A DNA stretch of 64,000 nt from Streptomyces sp. GESEQ-35 (GTDB lineage: Bacteria > Actinomycetota > Actinomycetes > Streptomycetales > Streptomycetaceae), in contig NZ_JAFFSX010000031.1 in NCBI RefSeq assembly GCF_017948485.1, positions 62,001 to 126,000 of the forward strand. The letters are read 5' to 3'. How positions within the stretch are numbered: the first letter of the stretch is position 1; each line of letters begins with the position of its first letter. Below the pieces are notes generated by a model that was not told the DNA's origin, did no database searches, and saw nothing but the letters and a program-made list of their open reading frames with translations. Below are positions 22,815 through 31,614 of the stretch, piece by piece. A program made the position numbers and the translations under genes.

Positions 22815-25610
22815 TCACCTGTGCGAGGTGTACTCCACCACCTGCTGGTAGGTCGGCCTGTTCTGCCAGCTGATGTTGTAGTGCTTGATGCCGCCGAGCA
22901 TCGTCTGGACGATCGAGTCGGCACACCACTGGTTGCCCGCCGCGCACAGCTCGTCGCCGGGATAGACCTGGGCCGCGGTCTTGCCGGCAGCGGTCTTGAG
23001 GGTGCTGATCAGGGTGTCGCGGCAGCCGGTGAGGGTGCCGCCGCCGCAGTACTTCTGCGCCAGAGGGCCCTGCACGGTCTCACCGAGCACCGCCCGGATG
23101 TCCTTGTCGACGTAGCTCCACCATCCGTACTGGAAGGCGCTTCCGGCGTGCGAGCCGGTCGGTCCGTGTGCGGCCGACGGTGACTCGTCGACGGGGAGGT
23201 TGGTGGCGATGGCGTTGTAGAGGCTGGTACCGAGGCGCGGTTCGAACTCGGCCTTTACCAGCAGCGGCCACCAGGCGTCCAGGATGCGGATCGCGTCGGC
23301 GTTGGCGTAGGTCTTCGAGCCGGCCGAGGTCTCCGTGCGTTTCGACCCCGCCGTCACCCAGGCGGACAGCTTGCTGACCGCGGCCGTGGCCATGGGGTCC
23401 GTGACGGGCTGGGTGCCCAGGACCTTGAGCAGGTCCGGGAGCACGTCCTCGGCCCGTAGATCGGTGAGTGCGGCGTCGGCCATCGCCTTCGTGAGCGAGG
23501 TTCTGGTCACGCCGCCCGCGGCCACGAGTTTCTTCACGCGGTCGTCCAGGAGGTTGCCGCGATGGACGGAACCGTCGCCCCAGCTGGCCATGGTGTAGTC
23601 CTTGGCCAGCTTGTTGTTCCAGGAGATGTAGTAGTCCTGGTCGATGGAGTTGGGGTGCGCGGAGGCCGGGGTGTAGGCGGCGGTGTTCGTGGCCGGGTTC
23701 CAGCCCTGCCACTCGTAGGCGGTCTGTGCCCACACCGGGAACTCGGCGTCGACACCGGTGGCGCGCACCGGATTGTTGCCGCTGTTGTAGTACGCGGTGT
23801 GCGTCGAGTCCGCGTAGAACCAGTTGAAGGTGTAGTTGATGTTCTGCACCGCGCTCTGGAAGGTCGCCGGGCTGCTGACGTAGCCCGGGTCGTTGAGCAT
23901 CTGGAAGCCGATCAACGAGTCGGTCTCGTGCATGTAGGAGGAGCGCAGGGTGGTGTACGCGACCTTCTTGCCAGCGACCGTCGCGCGGTAGGACACCGGG
24001 CCGTATTTGGTCCGGTAGACCTGCATGCGGTACGAGCCCGCGGCCGTGGGGTCGGCGGTGGTGGGCACCCAGGAGTTGGTCTGCTCGACCTTGTCCATGG
24101 CCGTGCAGACGCCGTGGTAGAGGTAGTGGTAGTCGTCCTGGCACAGCTCGACGGCGTACGTGTCGATGATGTCCTGGCCGGACGTCGTCGCGCTCCAGGA
24201 GTAGTCCTGGCCACGCCCGACCTGGACGTAGAAGCTCAGTCCCGCGAAGGAGGCGCCGCGGGCGCTGAGGCCAGGGCCCTGGATCTCCTGGAGCATCAGG
24301 AGCTGGGGCGCGAAGTAGCCGGTCTGGGGACCGAAGACGGCGATCGGGTTGCCGCTCGCCGTGTGATCGCCGCTCACCACCAGGGCGTTGGACATGCCCG
24401 GCTTGGCCGAGGAGAGAGCGGTGTCCGACGCTGCGGTCGAGGTGCTGGTGGCGGTCGTGGTGGCCGCGCTGCCCGTACGGTCGTAGACGAGCTGTTCCTG
24501 GGTCACCGTGCCGGCGGTCGGCAGTGCCTGGCCCTGCGCGACGGCGGGCTTCGTCCCGTACGGGAAGCTCTGGCCGTTGTGCACGGTGAGGGCGGCTTCC
24601 GGGTCGTTGCGCTCGCGGAAGGACTCCCAGACCGCGGTCCCCTGGGTCACGCCGTAATGGGACTGCGCGGCGAGGAGCGAGAGGGCGTTGTTGACCTCGC
24701 CGCCGCCTCCGGAGCCGAAGAGCGCGCCGATGACGGAGGCCAGCGCGACCAGGTCGGTGAGCTTGAAGTGCTCGATGGTTCCGGCGTTGGTGACGGCGTC
24801 CTTGTGGCCGGTCAGGACGTATTCGCCGGGGAAGTAGCGGCCGCTGTCGGAGGCGTCTATGTAGGCGTTGATGCCGGCGACGTAGGCGGTGACGTCGGCG
24901 AGGGCCTGCTGGCCGCGGGCGCCGTTGTTGGTGGTGACGCTGTTGATCTGGGCCTGTAGCTCGGCCTCGGTGTAGGGCGCGCTGCGCCAGAACTGCTGCT
25001 CCAGGGCCTGGTTGGTGGGGTCACCGCCCGCGAAGGGGGTCAGCCGGCCGCGGCCGATGTGCCGGAAGACGTCCATCAGCCACAGCCGGTCCTGCGCGGC
25101 GGCGTATCCGGCGCCGTATTCGGTGCCGTACCGGGTGGTGCCGGTGATGTGCGGGACGCCCGTCTTCTTGTCGCGGACGATCGTGACGTCGGTGCGCCCG
25201 CCGGGGTTCAGGGTCGACTCGACCTGGTCGGCGGCGACTCCGAACGAGGCGTCGTTGAAGAAGGTGTTGATCTTGGCGTCGGTGAGAGTGGAGTAGCCCG
25301 AGGCCAGGTTCGCGTAGGGGCCGAGCTGGTCCTCGGCGTGGGCGGGTTGGGTGCCCGCGATCTGGTTGAGCAGGATCTGGGCGAGGGTGGCGTTGCCGTT
25401 CTCGCCCGGCGGCAGGATGTCGGAACACTGGCCGCCGCAGTAGTCGTTGGCAGCGGCCGCCATGATTGCCGTGGGGGCGGCTGACGCTTGGGTGAGGGGC
25501 GACAGGAGACCGGCGACGAGAAGGCATACGGATGCCGTCTTCAGGGCCTTGGGCAATCGATGGGGAGTTCTCAGCCTGTCCAGGATGGTGCGTGCGGTGC
25601 GCCTTTGCAT
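22815..25610 (-). CDS. Secreted penicillin acylase-family amidase
   Basis: 931 aa Ntn-hydrolase precursor. A signal peptide (KTASVCLLVAGLLSPLTQAS, cleavage near residue 44) is followed by an alpha-chain-like part (VTIVRDKKTGVPHITG, ARSYAAAQDRLW-like YAAAQDRLWLMDVFRHIGRG). A low-complexity Ser/Thr/Ala linker leads to GMSNALVVSGDHTASGNPI, where Ser407 should become the nucleophile after autocleavage; the beta chain follows. The family cleaves amide bonds of penicillins, acyl-homoserine lactones and lipopeptides; this member's substrate is not known. GAGGAG precedes the ATG. It lies 55 bases after the SDR gene and may share its transcript. Confidence 0.92.
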   Translation of the reverse strand: MQRRTARTILDRLRTPHRLPKALKTASVCLLVAGLLSPLTQASAAPTAIMAAAANDYCGGQCSDILPPGENGNATLAQILLNQIAGTQPAHAEDQLGPYANLASGYSTLTDAKINTFFNDASFGVAADQVESTLNPGGRTDVTIVRDKKTGVPHITGTTRYGTEYGAGYAAAQDRLWLMDVFRHIGRGRLTPFAGGDPTNQALEQQFWRSAPYTEAELQAQINSVTTNNGARGQQALADVTAYVAGINAYIDASDSGRYFPGEYVLTGHKDAVTNAGTIEHFKLTDLVALASVIGALFGSGGGGEVNNALSLLAAQSHYGVTQGTAVWESFRERNDPEAALTVHNGQSFPYGTKPAVAQGQALPTAGTVTQEQLVYDRTGSAATTTATSTSTAASDTALSSAKPGMSNALVVSGDHTASGNPIAVFGPQTGYFAPQLLMLQEIQGPGLSARGASFAGLSFYVQVGRGQDYSWSATTSGQDIIDTYAVELCQDDYHYLYHGVCTAMDKVEQTNSWVPTTADPTAAGSYRMQVYRTKYGPVSYRATVAGKKVAYTTLRSSYMHETDSLIGFQMLNDPGYVSSPATFQSAVQNINYTFNWFYADSTHTAYYNSGNNPVRATGVDAEFPVWAQTAYEWQGWNPATNTAAYTPASAHPNSIDQDYYISWNNKLAKDYTMASWGDGSVHRGNLLDDRVKKLVAAGGVTRTSLTKAMADAALTDLRAEDVLPDLLKVLGTQPVTDPMATAAVSKLSAWVTAGSKRTETSAGSKTYANADAIRILDAWWPLLVKAEFEPRLGTSLYNAIATNLPVDESPSAAHGPTGSHAGSAFQYGWWSYVDKDIRAVLGETVQGPLAQKYCGGGTLTGCRDTLISTLKTAAGKTAAQVYPGDELCAAGNQWCADSIVQTMLGGIKHYNISWQNRPTYQQVVEYTSHR

Positions 25611-25665
25611 GACAGCTCCTCGGGGACGGGATGGGCTGGACGCGGTACCGCCGCTGTTGCGGCCT

Positions 25666-26505
25666 TCAGGGCGAGGGGACCTCCGGGTTTCGCTGGACCC
25701 TGGCGATGACTCGGTCCATGTATCGGGCGAGCAGGCCGGGAGCGGCTCCGGACGCGAAACGCAGGAGCCGGGTGCTCGCCCCGGGGATGACTCTGGGTCT
25801 GCCGGTTTCGGTGCCCGTGATGAGGGCCTGCGCCACCTGATCCGCGCTCAGTGCGTTCTCGCCGCTGGAGAGGGCCCGCAACTCGGGGGGTTTGAGGGGT
25901 GTTTCGCCGGCGAGCATGGGCGTGTCCACATCGGGCGGGTAGACCACGGTGACGGTGACCCCGCGCGGTCCGAGTTCCTGGCGGAGTACTTCGCACAGGC
26001 CGCTCACGGCGAACTTGCTGGGCGCGTAGGCCCCGTAGCCGAAGACGCCGAGGAAGCCTGCTGCCGAGGAGACGCAGGTGATGCTCCCGCGTCCGTCGGC
26101 TGTGCCGTGACCGTCGGCCATGAGGTCCGGGATGGCCTGCTGGACCGCGAACAGTGTGCCGAAGTAGTTGACCTCCATGTGGCGGCGGTGGTCGTCGGTG
26201 GTGAGGTCGGTGAAGTAGCCGGGTTTGGTGATGCCCGCGCAGCAGATCAGGGACCGGACCGCGCCGAAGTGCGTTCGGGCGTCCTTGAAGGCGGCGCTCA
26301 GGTCGTCCTCGCGTCGTACGTCGGCGGGCGCGACGAGGAGGTTGTCGTGCTGCTCGGCGGCCAGTCGGATCGCGGCGTCGTCGGCGAGACCGATTGCGGT
26401 GACGTGGGCGCCCGCGTCGAGGAGGGCACGCGTGGTCGCCAGTCCGATGCCGCTGGTGCCGCCGGTGACGACGGTGTGCCGTCCGGCCCAGTACGCGCGA
26501 TTCAA
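25666..26505 (-). CDS. SDR oxidoreductase, ketosphinganine reductase-like
   Basis: 279 aa. The cofactor loop VVTGGTSGIGLATTRALL, the NAG-like CCAGITKPGYF, the Ser in CVSSAAGFLG and the YAPSK catalytic pair are complete. The extended C-terminus (MDRVIARVQRN) resembles the 3-ketodihydrosphingosine reductase-like SDR group, which reduces membrane-associated keto substrates. The start appears to be a TTG at 26505 that overlaps the stop of the permease-monooxygenase gene (TTGA), so expression is translationally coupled. Probably interconverts a ketone and alcohol linked to the flavin monooxygenase product. Confidence 0.88.
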   Translation of the reverse strand: MNRAYWAGRHTVVTGGTSGIGLATTRALLDAGAHVTAIGLADDAAIRLAAEQHDNLLVAPADVRREDDLSAAFKDARTHFGAVRSLICCAGITKPGYFTDLTTDDHRRHMEVNYFGTLFAVQQAIPDLMADGHGTADGRGSITCVSSAAGFLGVFGYGAYAPSKFAVSGLCEVLRQELGPRGVTVTVVYPPDVDTPMLAGETPLKPPELRALSSGENALSADQVAQALITGTETGRPRVIPGASTRLLRFASGAAPGLLARYMDRVIARVQRNPEVPSP

Positions 26506-29363
26506 GCCGGCACCTCCGTCGTGCGTTCGGGGGCGGCAGGGGCCTTCTGCTCCGCGGGTGCCGCCGAGTAGGTCGTCTCGGTGACGTACGGCCAGTCGAA
26601 GCGGTCCCGCAGCTCTGCCAGGTAGGTCTGGTAGGCGTGGCTGTTGACGTAGTTGGCGTGGCGTGGGCTGTCCAGGTACCGCATCCCGCCGCTGAGGTCG
26701 GGGGTGTCGTCGCTCTTGAGCCGGTCCAGGTCGGCCTTGTGGGTGCCGGTCTCGCGGGCCCGGATGTCCATGACGATGAGCTGGGCCATCTCGTCGAAAC
26801 GCTTGTAGGCGGCGTCGGCGAACTCGATGAAGCCGAGCACGTACAGGGAGTCGTGCTCGCGGGAGAAGACGTTGAGATAGAGCTGCGGGTGGCCGGCCTT
26901 CCAGCGCAGCAGCCCTTCGTCGAGGAACGGGACCCGGTACTCGTAGCCGGTGGCGAGCAGAACGACGTCGATGTCCTCACTGCTGCCGTCGGCGAAGGCG
27001 ACACCCGTCGCGGTGAGGTGACGGACGTCGGGCTTGGCGATGAGGTCGCCGTGCGCGAGATGGTGCAGCACCTGCGTATTCATGATCGGGTGGCTGGTGA
27101 GCAGGTCATGGTCGGGGGCGGGAAGGCCGAGCCGGGTGAGATCGCCGACGAGCGTGTCCACGAGTTCGGTCGGGTCGCTGGGCAGACTGACCCCCTTGGG
27201 CGGTTCAAGCAGCCCGGCCAGCAGGGCGTCGGTCGGCACTCCGTAGACGTGCTTCGGTACGTAGCGGTAGCCGCGCCGCACCGACAGGAACGCCGCGTCC
27301 GCGTGCCGGGCGGCGTCGCAGGCGATGTCGACGCCGGAATTGCCGGCGCCGACGACGAGCACCCGCTTGTCCCGCAGCTCCATGCCGTCGTGGAAGGTCA
27401 CCGAGTGCCGGATCTCGCCGGTGAAGGTCTCCGCGCCGGGCAGTGTCGGTTCGTTCGGGTGCCAGGTGACACCGGGCGCGGCGATCAGGCCGTCGTACAC
27501 ACGGACTTCACCGGTGGACAGGGTGACGCTCCACCGGTCGTCGGGCAGCGGTTCGGCGCTGCTGACCGCCACCCCGAACGTGATGTGCCGCGGCAGGTCG
27601 TAGGCGTGGGCGAACTCACGGATGTAGTCGCGGATCTGTCGCCACGTCGGGTAGTCCGGATAGTCGGCGGGCATCGGGAAACCGTAGAAACCGCTGGTGT
27701 ACTTGGAGCTGATGAAGTGCGCGCTCCGGTACATCGGGCTGCCCGGGTTGTCCATGTCCCAGATGCCGCCGACCTCGGTGTGCTTCTCGAACCAGTCGAA
27801 GGGCACCCCTTCCTGGACCAGCGCCCGGCCCATGACCAGACCGGAGGGTCCCGCACCGACCAGGCAGTACTTCCGCCGGTAGGCGGTCGGCGGCGGTGAG
27901 GCGGCCGTACGGTCTCGTCGGCGCAGCTGGGATTCGGCGATGCCGGCGTAGACGGCAGGCTTGCTGCTGCGCAGCCGGAGGGCGACCACGACGCCGGCCG
28001 CGGCGGCGACCGCGAGGGTGACGGGAACCGCGTTGACGACCGTCGAAGCCGACCCGGTCAGCGTCGCGTAGTTGACCACCGCCAGGGCGAACCCGGTGGC
28101 CAGGCCCGCGAACCCGATCGCCGGGGCGACGACGCCGCGCCAGAGGTCACGGTCAGGGCGTCGCCGGAAGAACACGATCACCGCGACGGCGGCCCCGGCC
28201 TGAAGTGCGATGACGCCGAGGGTGCCGAGCCCGATCGTGCTGGCGGCGAAGGCGGTGTAGGCGTCCGCGCCGCTCACCGCGAAGCACACCGTCGTGATCG
28301 TGGCCACGACCGTGACGGTGAGACTGCCGATGTGCGGGCTGAGGTGCCGTGGGTGGTAACGCCCGAGCCGGTGCGGCAGGACCCGTTCGCGGCCCAGCGC
28401 GAACAGGTATCGGCTCGCGGCGTTGTGCAACGCCAGCAGGGAGGCGAGCAGGCTGGTGCACAGCAGGACGGCGGCAATGTTGTACAGGCTGGTGCCCGCG
28501 TCCCGTTGGATCAGCGTGAACACCAGGTCACCCAGCTCCTTGCCCGCGAGATCCGGTGCCCGACTGCCACCCGCGGCACCGATCACGATCCAGCTGGTGA
28601 GGATGTAGAACAGCCCGATCGCGGTCACCGCTATGTAGGTCGCCCGTGGAATGCTGCGCTCGGGCGAGCGGGTCTCCTCGCCGTACAGCGCGGCGGACTC
28701 GAATCCGACGAAGCTGACGAAGGCGAACATCAACGCGATGCCGACCGATCCGGAGAAGACCTGACCGCCGGTCCAGGAGGCCGCGGGGAACGCGTCGCCG
28801 CCGTGTCGGCCGGCGGCGACGACGTCGAAGACGAGCAGGACCGCGAACTCCCCGATCATCAGCGTGCCCAGGACCTTCGCCGACAGGTCCGCCGAGCGGT
28901 AGCCGAGCGCGGCGACGAGGACGAGCGCGACCGCGCTGTACAGGTACCAGGGCAGGTCGACGTTCTCGGTCAGCAGCACCAGCCGGGTGAAGTACCCGAA
29001 GGAGCCCACCAGTCCACAGGTCAGCGCGGTGTAAGCCAACACTGCGACATAGGCGGCGCCGATGCCTGCCGGTTTGCCCAGCGAGCGGGCGATGTAGGTG
29101 TAGAAGGCGCCGGTGTTCACCACCCGGCGGCCCATCGCCGCATAGCCGACCGAGAAGCACAGCAGGATCAGCATGCCGACCAGGAAGGCGGCCGGAAGGC
29201 CGGCGCCGTTTCCGTAGATCAGGGCGAGCGGGATATTGCCGACCATCGCCGCCAGCGGCGCGGCGGCGGCGATCACCAGGAACACCACCCGGCCCGTGGA
29301 CAGGACGCGACGGTCGCCGGGGGATGGGGGCCCGGAGGGTTCGATCGTGGTTCGACGTGCCAT
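26502..29363 (-). CDS. APC-superfamily permease fused to class B flavin monooxygenase
   Basis: 953 aa in one uninterrupted frame. Residues about 20-480 form an APC amino acid/amine permease with about 12-14 membrane helices and the hallmark GEETRSPERSIPRA. After a short Arg-rich linker, residues about 495-953 form a flavin-containing monooxygenase: FAD loop VGAGPSGL, EKHTEVGGIWDMDNPGSPMY, the family fingerprint FTGEIRHSVTF near residue 650, NADPH loop VVGAGNSGVD and LLATGYEYRVPF. The start ATG at 29363 has GGGAG upstream. The product would import a substrate and oxidise it on the cytoplasmic face. I do not know of a characterised enzyme with this order; a missed frameshift fusing two genes is the main alternative. 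Confidence 0.85.
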   Translation of the reverse strand: MARRTTIEPSGPPSPGDRRVLSTGRVVFLVIAAAAPLAAMVGNIPLALIYGNGAGLPAAFLVGMLILLCFSVGYAAMGRRVVNTGAFYTYIARSLGKPAGIGAAYVAVLAYTALTCGLVGSFGYFTRLVLLTENVDLPWYLYSAVALVLVAALGYRSADLSAKVLGTLMIGEFAVLLVFDVVAAGRHGGDAFPAASWTGGQVFSGSVGIALMFAFVSFVGFESAALYGEETRSPERSIPRATYIAVTAIGLFYILTSWIVIGAAGGSRAPDLAGKELGDLVFTLIQRDAGTSLYNIAAVLLCTSLLASLLALHNAASRYLFALGRERVLPHRLGRYHPRHLSPHIGSLTVTVVATITTVCFAVSGADAYTAFAASTIGLGTLGVIALQAGAAVAVIVFFRRRPDRDLWRGVVAPAIGFAGLATGFALAVVNYATLTGSASTVVNAVPVTLAVAAAAGVVVALRLRSSKPAVYAGIAESQLRRRDRTAASPPPTAYRRKYCLVGAGPSGLVMGRALVQEGVPFDWFEKHTEVGGIWDMDNPGSPMYRSAHFISSKYTSGFYGFPMPADYPDYPTWRQIRDYIREFAHAYDLPRHITFGVAVSSAEPLPDDRWSVTLSTGEVRVYDGLIAAPGVTWHPNEPTLPGAETFTGEIRHSVTFHDGMELRDKRVLVVGAGNSGVDIACDAARHADAAFLSVRRGYRYVPKHVYGVPTDALLAGLLEPPKGVSLPSDPTELVDTLVGDLTRLGLPAPDHDLLTSHPIMNTQVLHHLAHGDLIAKPDVRHLTATGVAFADGSSEDIDVVLLATGYEYRVPFLDEGLLRWKAGHPQLYLNVFSREHDSLYVLGFIEFADAAYKRFDEMAQLIVMDIRARETGTHKADLDRLKSDDTPDLSGGMRYLDSPRHANYVNSHAYQTYLAELRDRFDWPYVTETTYSAAPAEQKAPAAPERTTEVPA

Positions 29364-29437
29364 GCGGTGCTCCCGGAATGTCGGTGTTCCAGCGGCGCGG
29401 CGCAGCGCCGACGATGGCCGGGAAGCTATCCTGGCCA

Positions 29438-29465
29438 TCTGGCTTGGTCAAGTGGCCAAGTCAGA
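29438..29465. promoter_or_regulatory. 28-bp near-perfect palindrome between permease-monooxygenase and TetR genes
   Basis: The arms TCTGGCTTGG (29438-29447) and CCAAGTCAGA (29456-29465) pair at all but one position, and the 8 central bases TCAAGTGG are also partly symmetric. The site ends 19 bases before the TetR start and begins 74 bases before the permease-monooxygenase start, the position expected of an autoregulatory TetR operator controlling both directions. Confidence 0.8.
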
Positions 29466-29484
29466 TGTATGGCATTCTGTGGCC

Positions 29485-30132
29485 ATGACTGGTCCGCGTA
29501 CTCCCCGCCGCCGAGCCGACGACGCGCGTCGCACCGAGCTGATCACTGCCGCACGTTCAGTGATCGCCAAGGAGGGTGTGGCAGCGGCGACGACCCGGCG
29601 CATCACCCAGGAGGCAGGGCTGCCGCACGGCACGTTCCACTACTGGTTCTCGGGGAAGGAGGAGCTCTTCGAGGAGCTCATCGCGGAGGTCATCCGAGAG
29701 CTCGGGGAAGGCGTGGCCACCGTCGTCTCCAGCACCGAAGGCGGCTCCGACGTGAGCCTGCGGGACCACTTGCGGGCCGCTTTCGACGTCGTACGACGTG
29801 ATGAGCAGGTGGAGCCGGGCAGGCAACTGGCCATGTATGAGCTGACGGCACTGGCACTGCGCACCCCGGCGCTGCGCGACATGGCCCGCCGGCAATACCA
29901 GGCCTACCGGGAATCGGCCACGACGGTGATCGCTCCCTGGCTGGCGGCCAGGGACATCGAAGTGTCGGGCGGTGCGGAGACGCTCGGCCGTCTCATCTCC
30001 GTGCTCTTCGACGGGCTGGTCCTGGCCTGGCTCGCCGATCCGGAAGGCAGCGACCCGGACGAGGTGTTCACCCTCATCGACACGCTGGTCTCCTGCCATC
30101 GGTCCGCGTCGGAGGGGAGCAACCCCAGTTGA
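29485..30132 (+). CDS. TetR-family repressor of the permease-monooxygenase operon
   Basis: 215 aa. The helix-turn-helix is ATTRRITQEAGLPHGTFHYW with FSGKEELFEELIAEV behind it, a clear TetR N-terminus; the C-terminal helical domain carries the ligand pocket. The ATG at 29485 has no ribosome-binding site but lies just after a 28-bp palindrome, so the transcript may have a very short leader. Divergence from the permease-monooxygenase gene implies that it represses that operon and itself until a substrate or product binds. Confidence 0.9.
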   Translation: MTGPRTPRRRADDARRTELITAARSVIAKEGVAAATTRRITQEAGLPHGTFHYWFSGKEELFEELIAEVIRELGEGVATVVSSTEGGSDVSLRDHLRAAFDVVRRDEQVEPGRQLAMYELTALALRTPALRDMARRQYQAYRESATTVIAPWLAARDIEVSGGAETLGRLISVLFDGLVLAWLADPEGSDPDEVFTLIDTLVSCHRSASEGSNPS

Positions 30133-30175
30133 CGGGGTGAGTCGCGAGACCTGCGGCGGCGAAGAGTCCAACGAA

Positions 30176-30506
30176 GCTCGAACGACACGACCAGTGACCG
30201 CTTCGGCGGTGCCGTCACTGTGGCGGACGTCAATGTCAACGCCGACGCCGCGATCGCCGCCCCGGCCAACGACATCAACAGCCTCACCCCGAGAGGCCTG
30301 GCCGGCTTCAGCCAGAGCACGCCGTCCGTTCCCGGTGACAACGAGAACGGCGACTGGTTCGGCGGCGCCCTGCGGCTCATCGACGCAGACCGGGACGGCA
30401 AGGCCGAGTTGACCGCGTCCGCGCCCGGGGAGACACGAACGACGGCGCCGCCACGCTCGGCGCCCCTTCGCCCGACGCCCGTTTCGGGGAGACTCACGCC
30501 CCGTAG
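30176..30506 (+). pseudogene. FG-GAP repeat protein fragment
   Basis: One frame gives TSDRFGGAVTVADVNVNADA and NGDWFGGALRLIDADRDGKA, two FG-GAP (integrin-like) repeats. After ASAPGE the frame shifts by one base and continues NDGAATLGAPSPDARFGETH before a TAG at 30504. Both the signal peptide end and most repeats of a typical 450-500 aa protein are absent. It is a remnant of an extracellular beta-propeller protein and fills most of the gap 30133-30584. Confidence 0.7.
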
Positions 30507-30584
30507 CGGCGGTCCCCGTCATGTGCTGACCACTGGACCGGTCTGCCCCACGGTCGCGGGGAAGACCGTCCACGGTCATACGCG

Positions 30585-31042
30585 TCAGACCACCCACGCG
30601 CCGTCCCGCATGAGATGCCGCCCCCGCAACTCGTGCTCCCCGCGCCACGCCTGTACGGCATGCGGCCGCACACGGAAGAACGCGTACGAGAGGCTGTCCT
30701 TCCGCGGATCCCAGCCGGTCTTCGCGAGGAACGCCTCGGCCGTGGCGCCGGGAACGTCCGCGGTGGCGAAGGTGTCCACGACACCGTCGATCAGCACGAC
30801 GTCGCCGCTGTCCGGGAGCGCCAGCCGGGTCCGCCGACCGTCCCGCAGATTGCGCCCCGTGGGATTGGTGACGCGGGTGACCACCAGACGGACGCCCCGT
30901 CCCAGACGAACCACAGCGCGACCAGACACGGCACGCCCTCGCCGTCCGCCGAGGCCACCCATACATCGGTCTCCCGCTCCAGCCGGGCCAGCAGGTCGCT
31001 CTTGCGGTGAGCCGGGGTCCGGGGCGCGTCGGTGATCTTCAT
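30585..31042 (-). pseudogene. Pyridoxamine 5'-phosphate oxidase-family protein with single frameshift
   Basis: The first half from the ATG at 31042 reads KSDLLARLERETDVWVASAD and VALWFVWDGASVW. The second half, in another frame, reads VTRVTNPTGRNLRDGRRTRL, then SGDVVLIDGVVDTFATADVP and RPHAVQAWRGEHELRGRHLM to the stop at 30585. Inserting one C near 30884-30886 would rejoin them as a normal member of about 152 aa. Either a recent loss of function or a sequencing error; no other damage is visible, which favours a very recent change or an error. Confidence 0.8.
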
Positions 31043-31187
31043 GGCCGGGACGCTACCGGGCGCGATGCTCCGGCACCTCGGGCCGAGGCCCTAGGGCCGG
31101 AGACCGAGACACTGAATGCGTGCGACTGGCGTGCGCGAGGTTTTACGTATAACCTCTCCCGCTAAATCCATACCCCGAAAGGCCCCG

Positions 31188-31580
31188 ATGAGACACATCG
31201 CCCTGGTCACCCTCGTCGTCGACGACTACGACGAGGCGGTCCGCTTCTACACCGAGGCTCTCGGATTCCGGCTCGTCGAGGACGCGCCGCGCCCGGACGG
31301 CTCCCGCTGGGTCGTGGTCGAGCCCGGTGCCGGGGCGCGGGGGACCGGGCTGCTGCTCGCGCGCGCCAAGGGCGACGCCCAGCGCGGGCGGGTCGGCGAC
31401 CAGACCGGTGGGCGTGTCGGCTTCTTTCTGCACACCGACGACTTCGCCCGCGACCACGCCCGGATGCTCGCCGCGGGCGTGACCTTCCTGGAGGAGCCGA
31501 GGCACGAGCCGTACGGCTCGGTCGCCGTCTTCCAGGATCTGTACGGCAACCGCTGGGACCTGCTCCAGCCGGCGGCCTGA
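31188..31580 (+). CDS. VOC-family (glyoxalase-like) protein
   Basis: 130 aa. Two beta-alpha-beta-beta-beta halves are visible: HIALVTLVVDDYDEAVRFYT at the start and GFFLHTDDFARDHARMLAAG in the second half, ending VAVFQDLYGNRWDLLQP. These match vicinal oxygen chelate proteins, with a His and a Glu or Gln as potential metal ligands. GAAAGG precedes the ATG at 31188. The substrate is unknown. It is 34 bases upstream of the adenosine deaminase gene and probably shares its transcript. Confidence 0.88.
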   Translation: MRHIALVTLVVDDYDEAVRFYTEALGFRLVEDAPRPDGSRWVVVEPGAGARGTGLLLARAKGDAQRGRVGDQTGGRVGFFLHTDDFARDHARMLAAGVTFLEEPRHEPYGSVAVFQDLYGNRWDLLQPAA

Positions 31581-31614
31581 CCCCGCTCAACCGATCGTCG
31601 AGGAACCACCGCAC

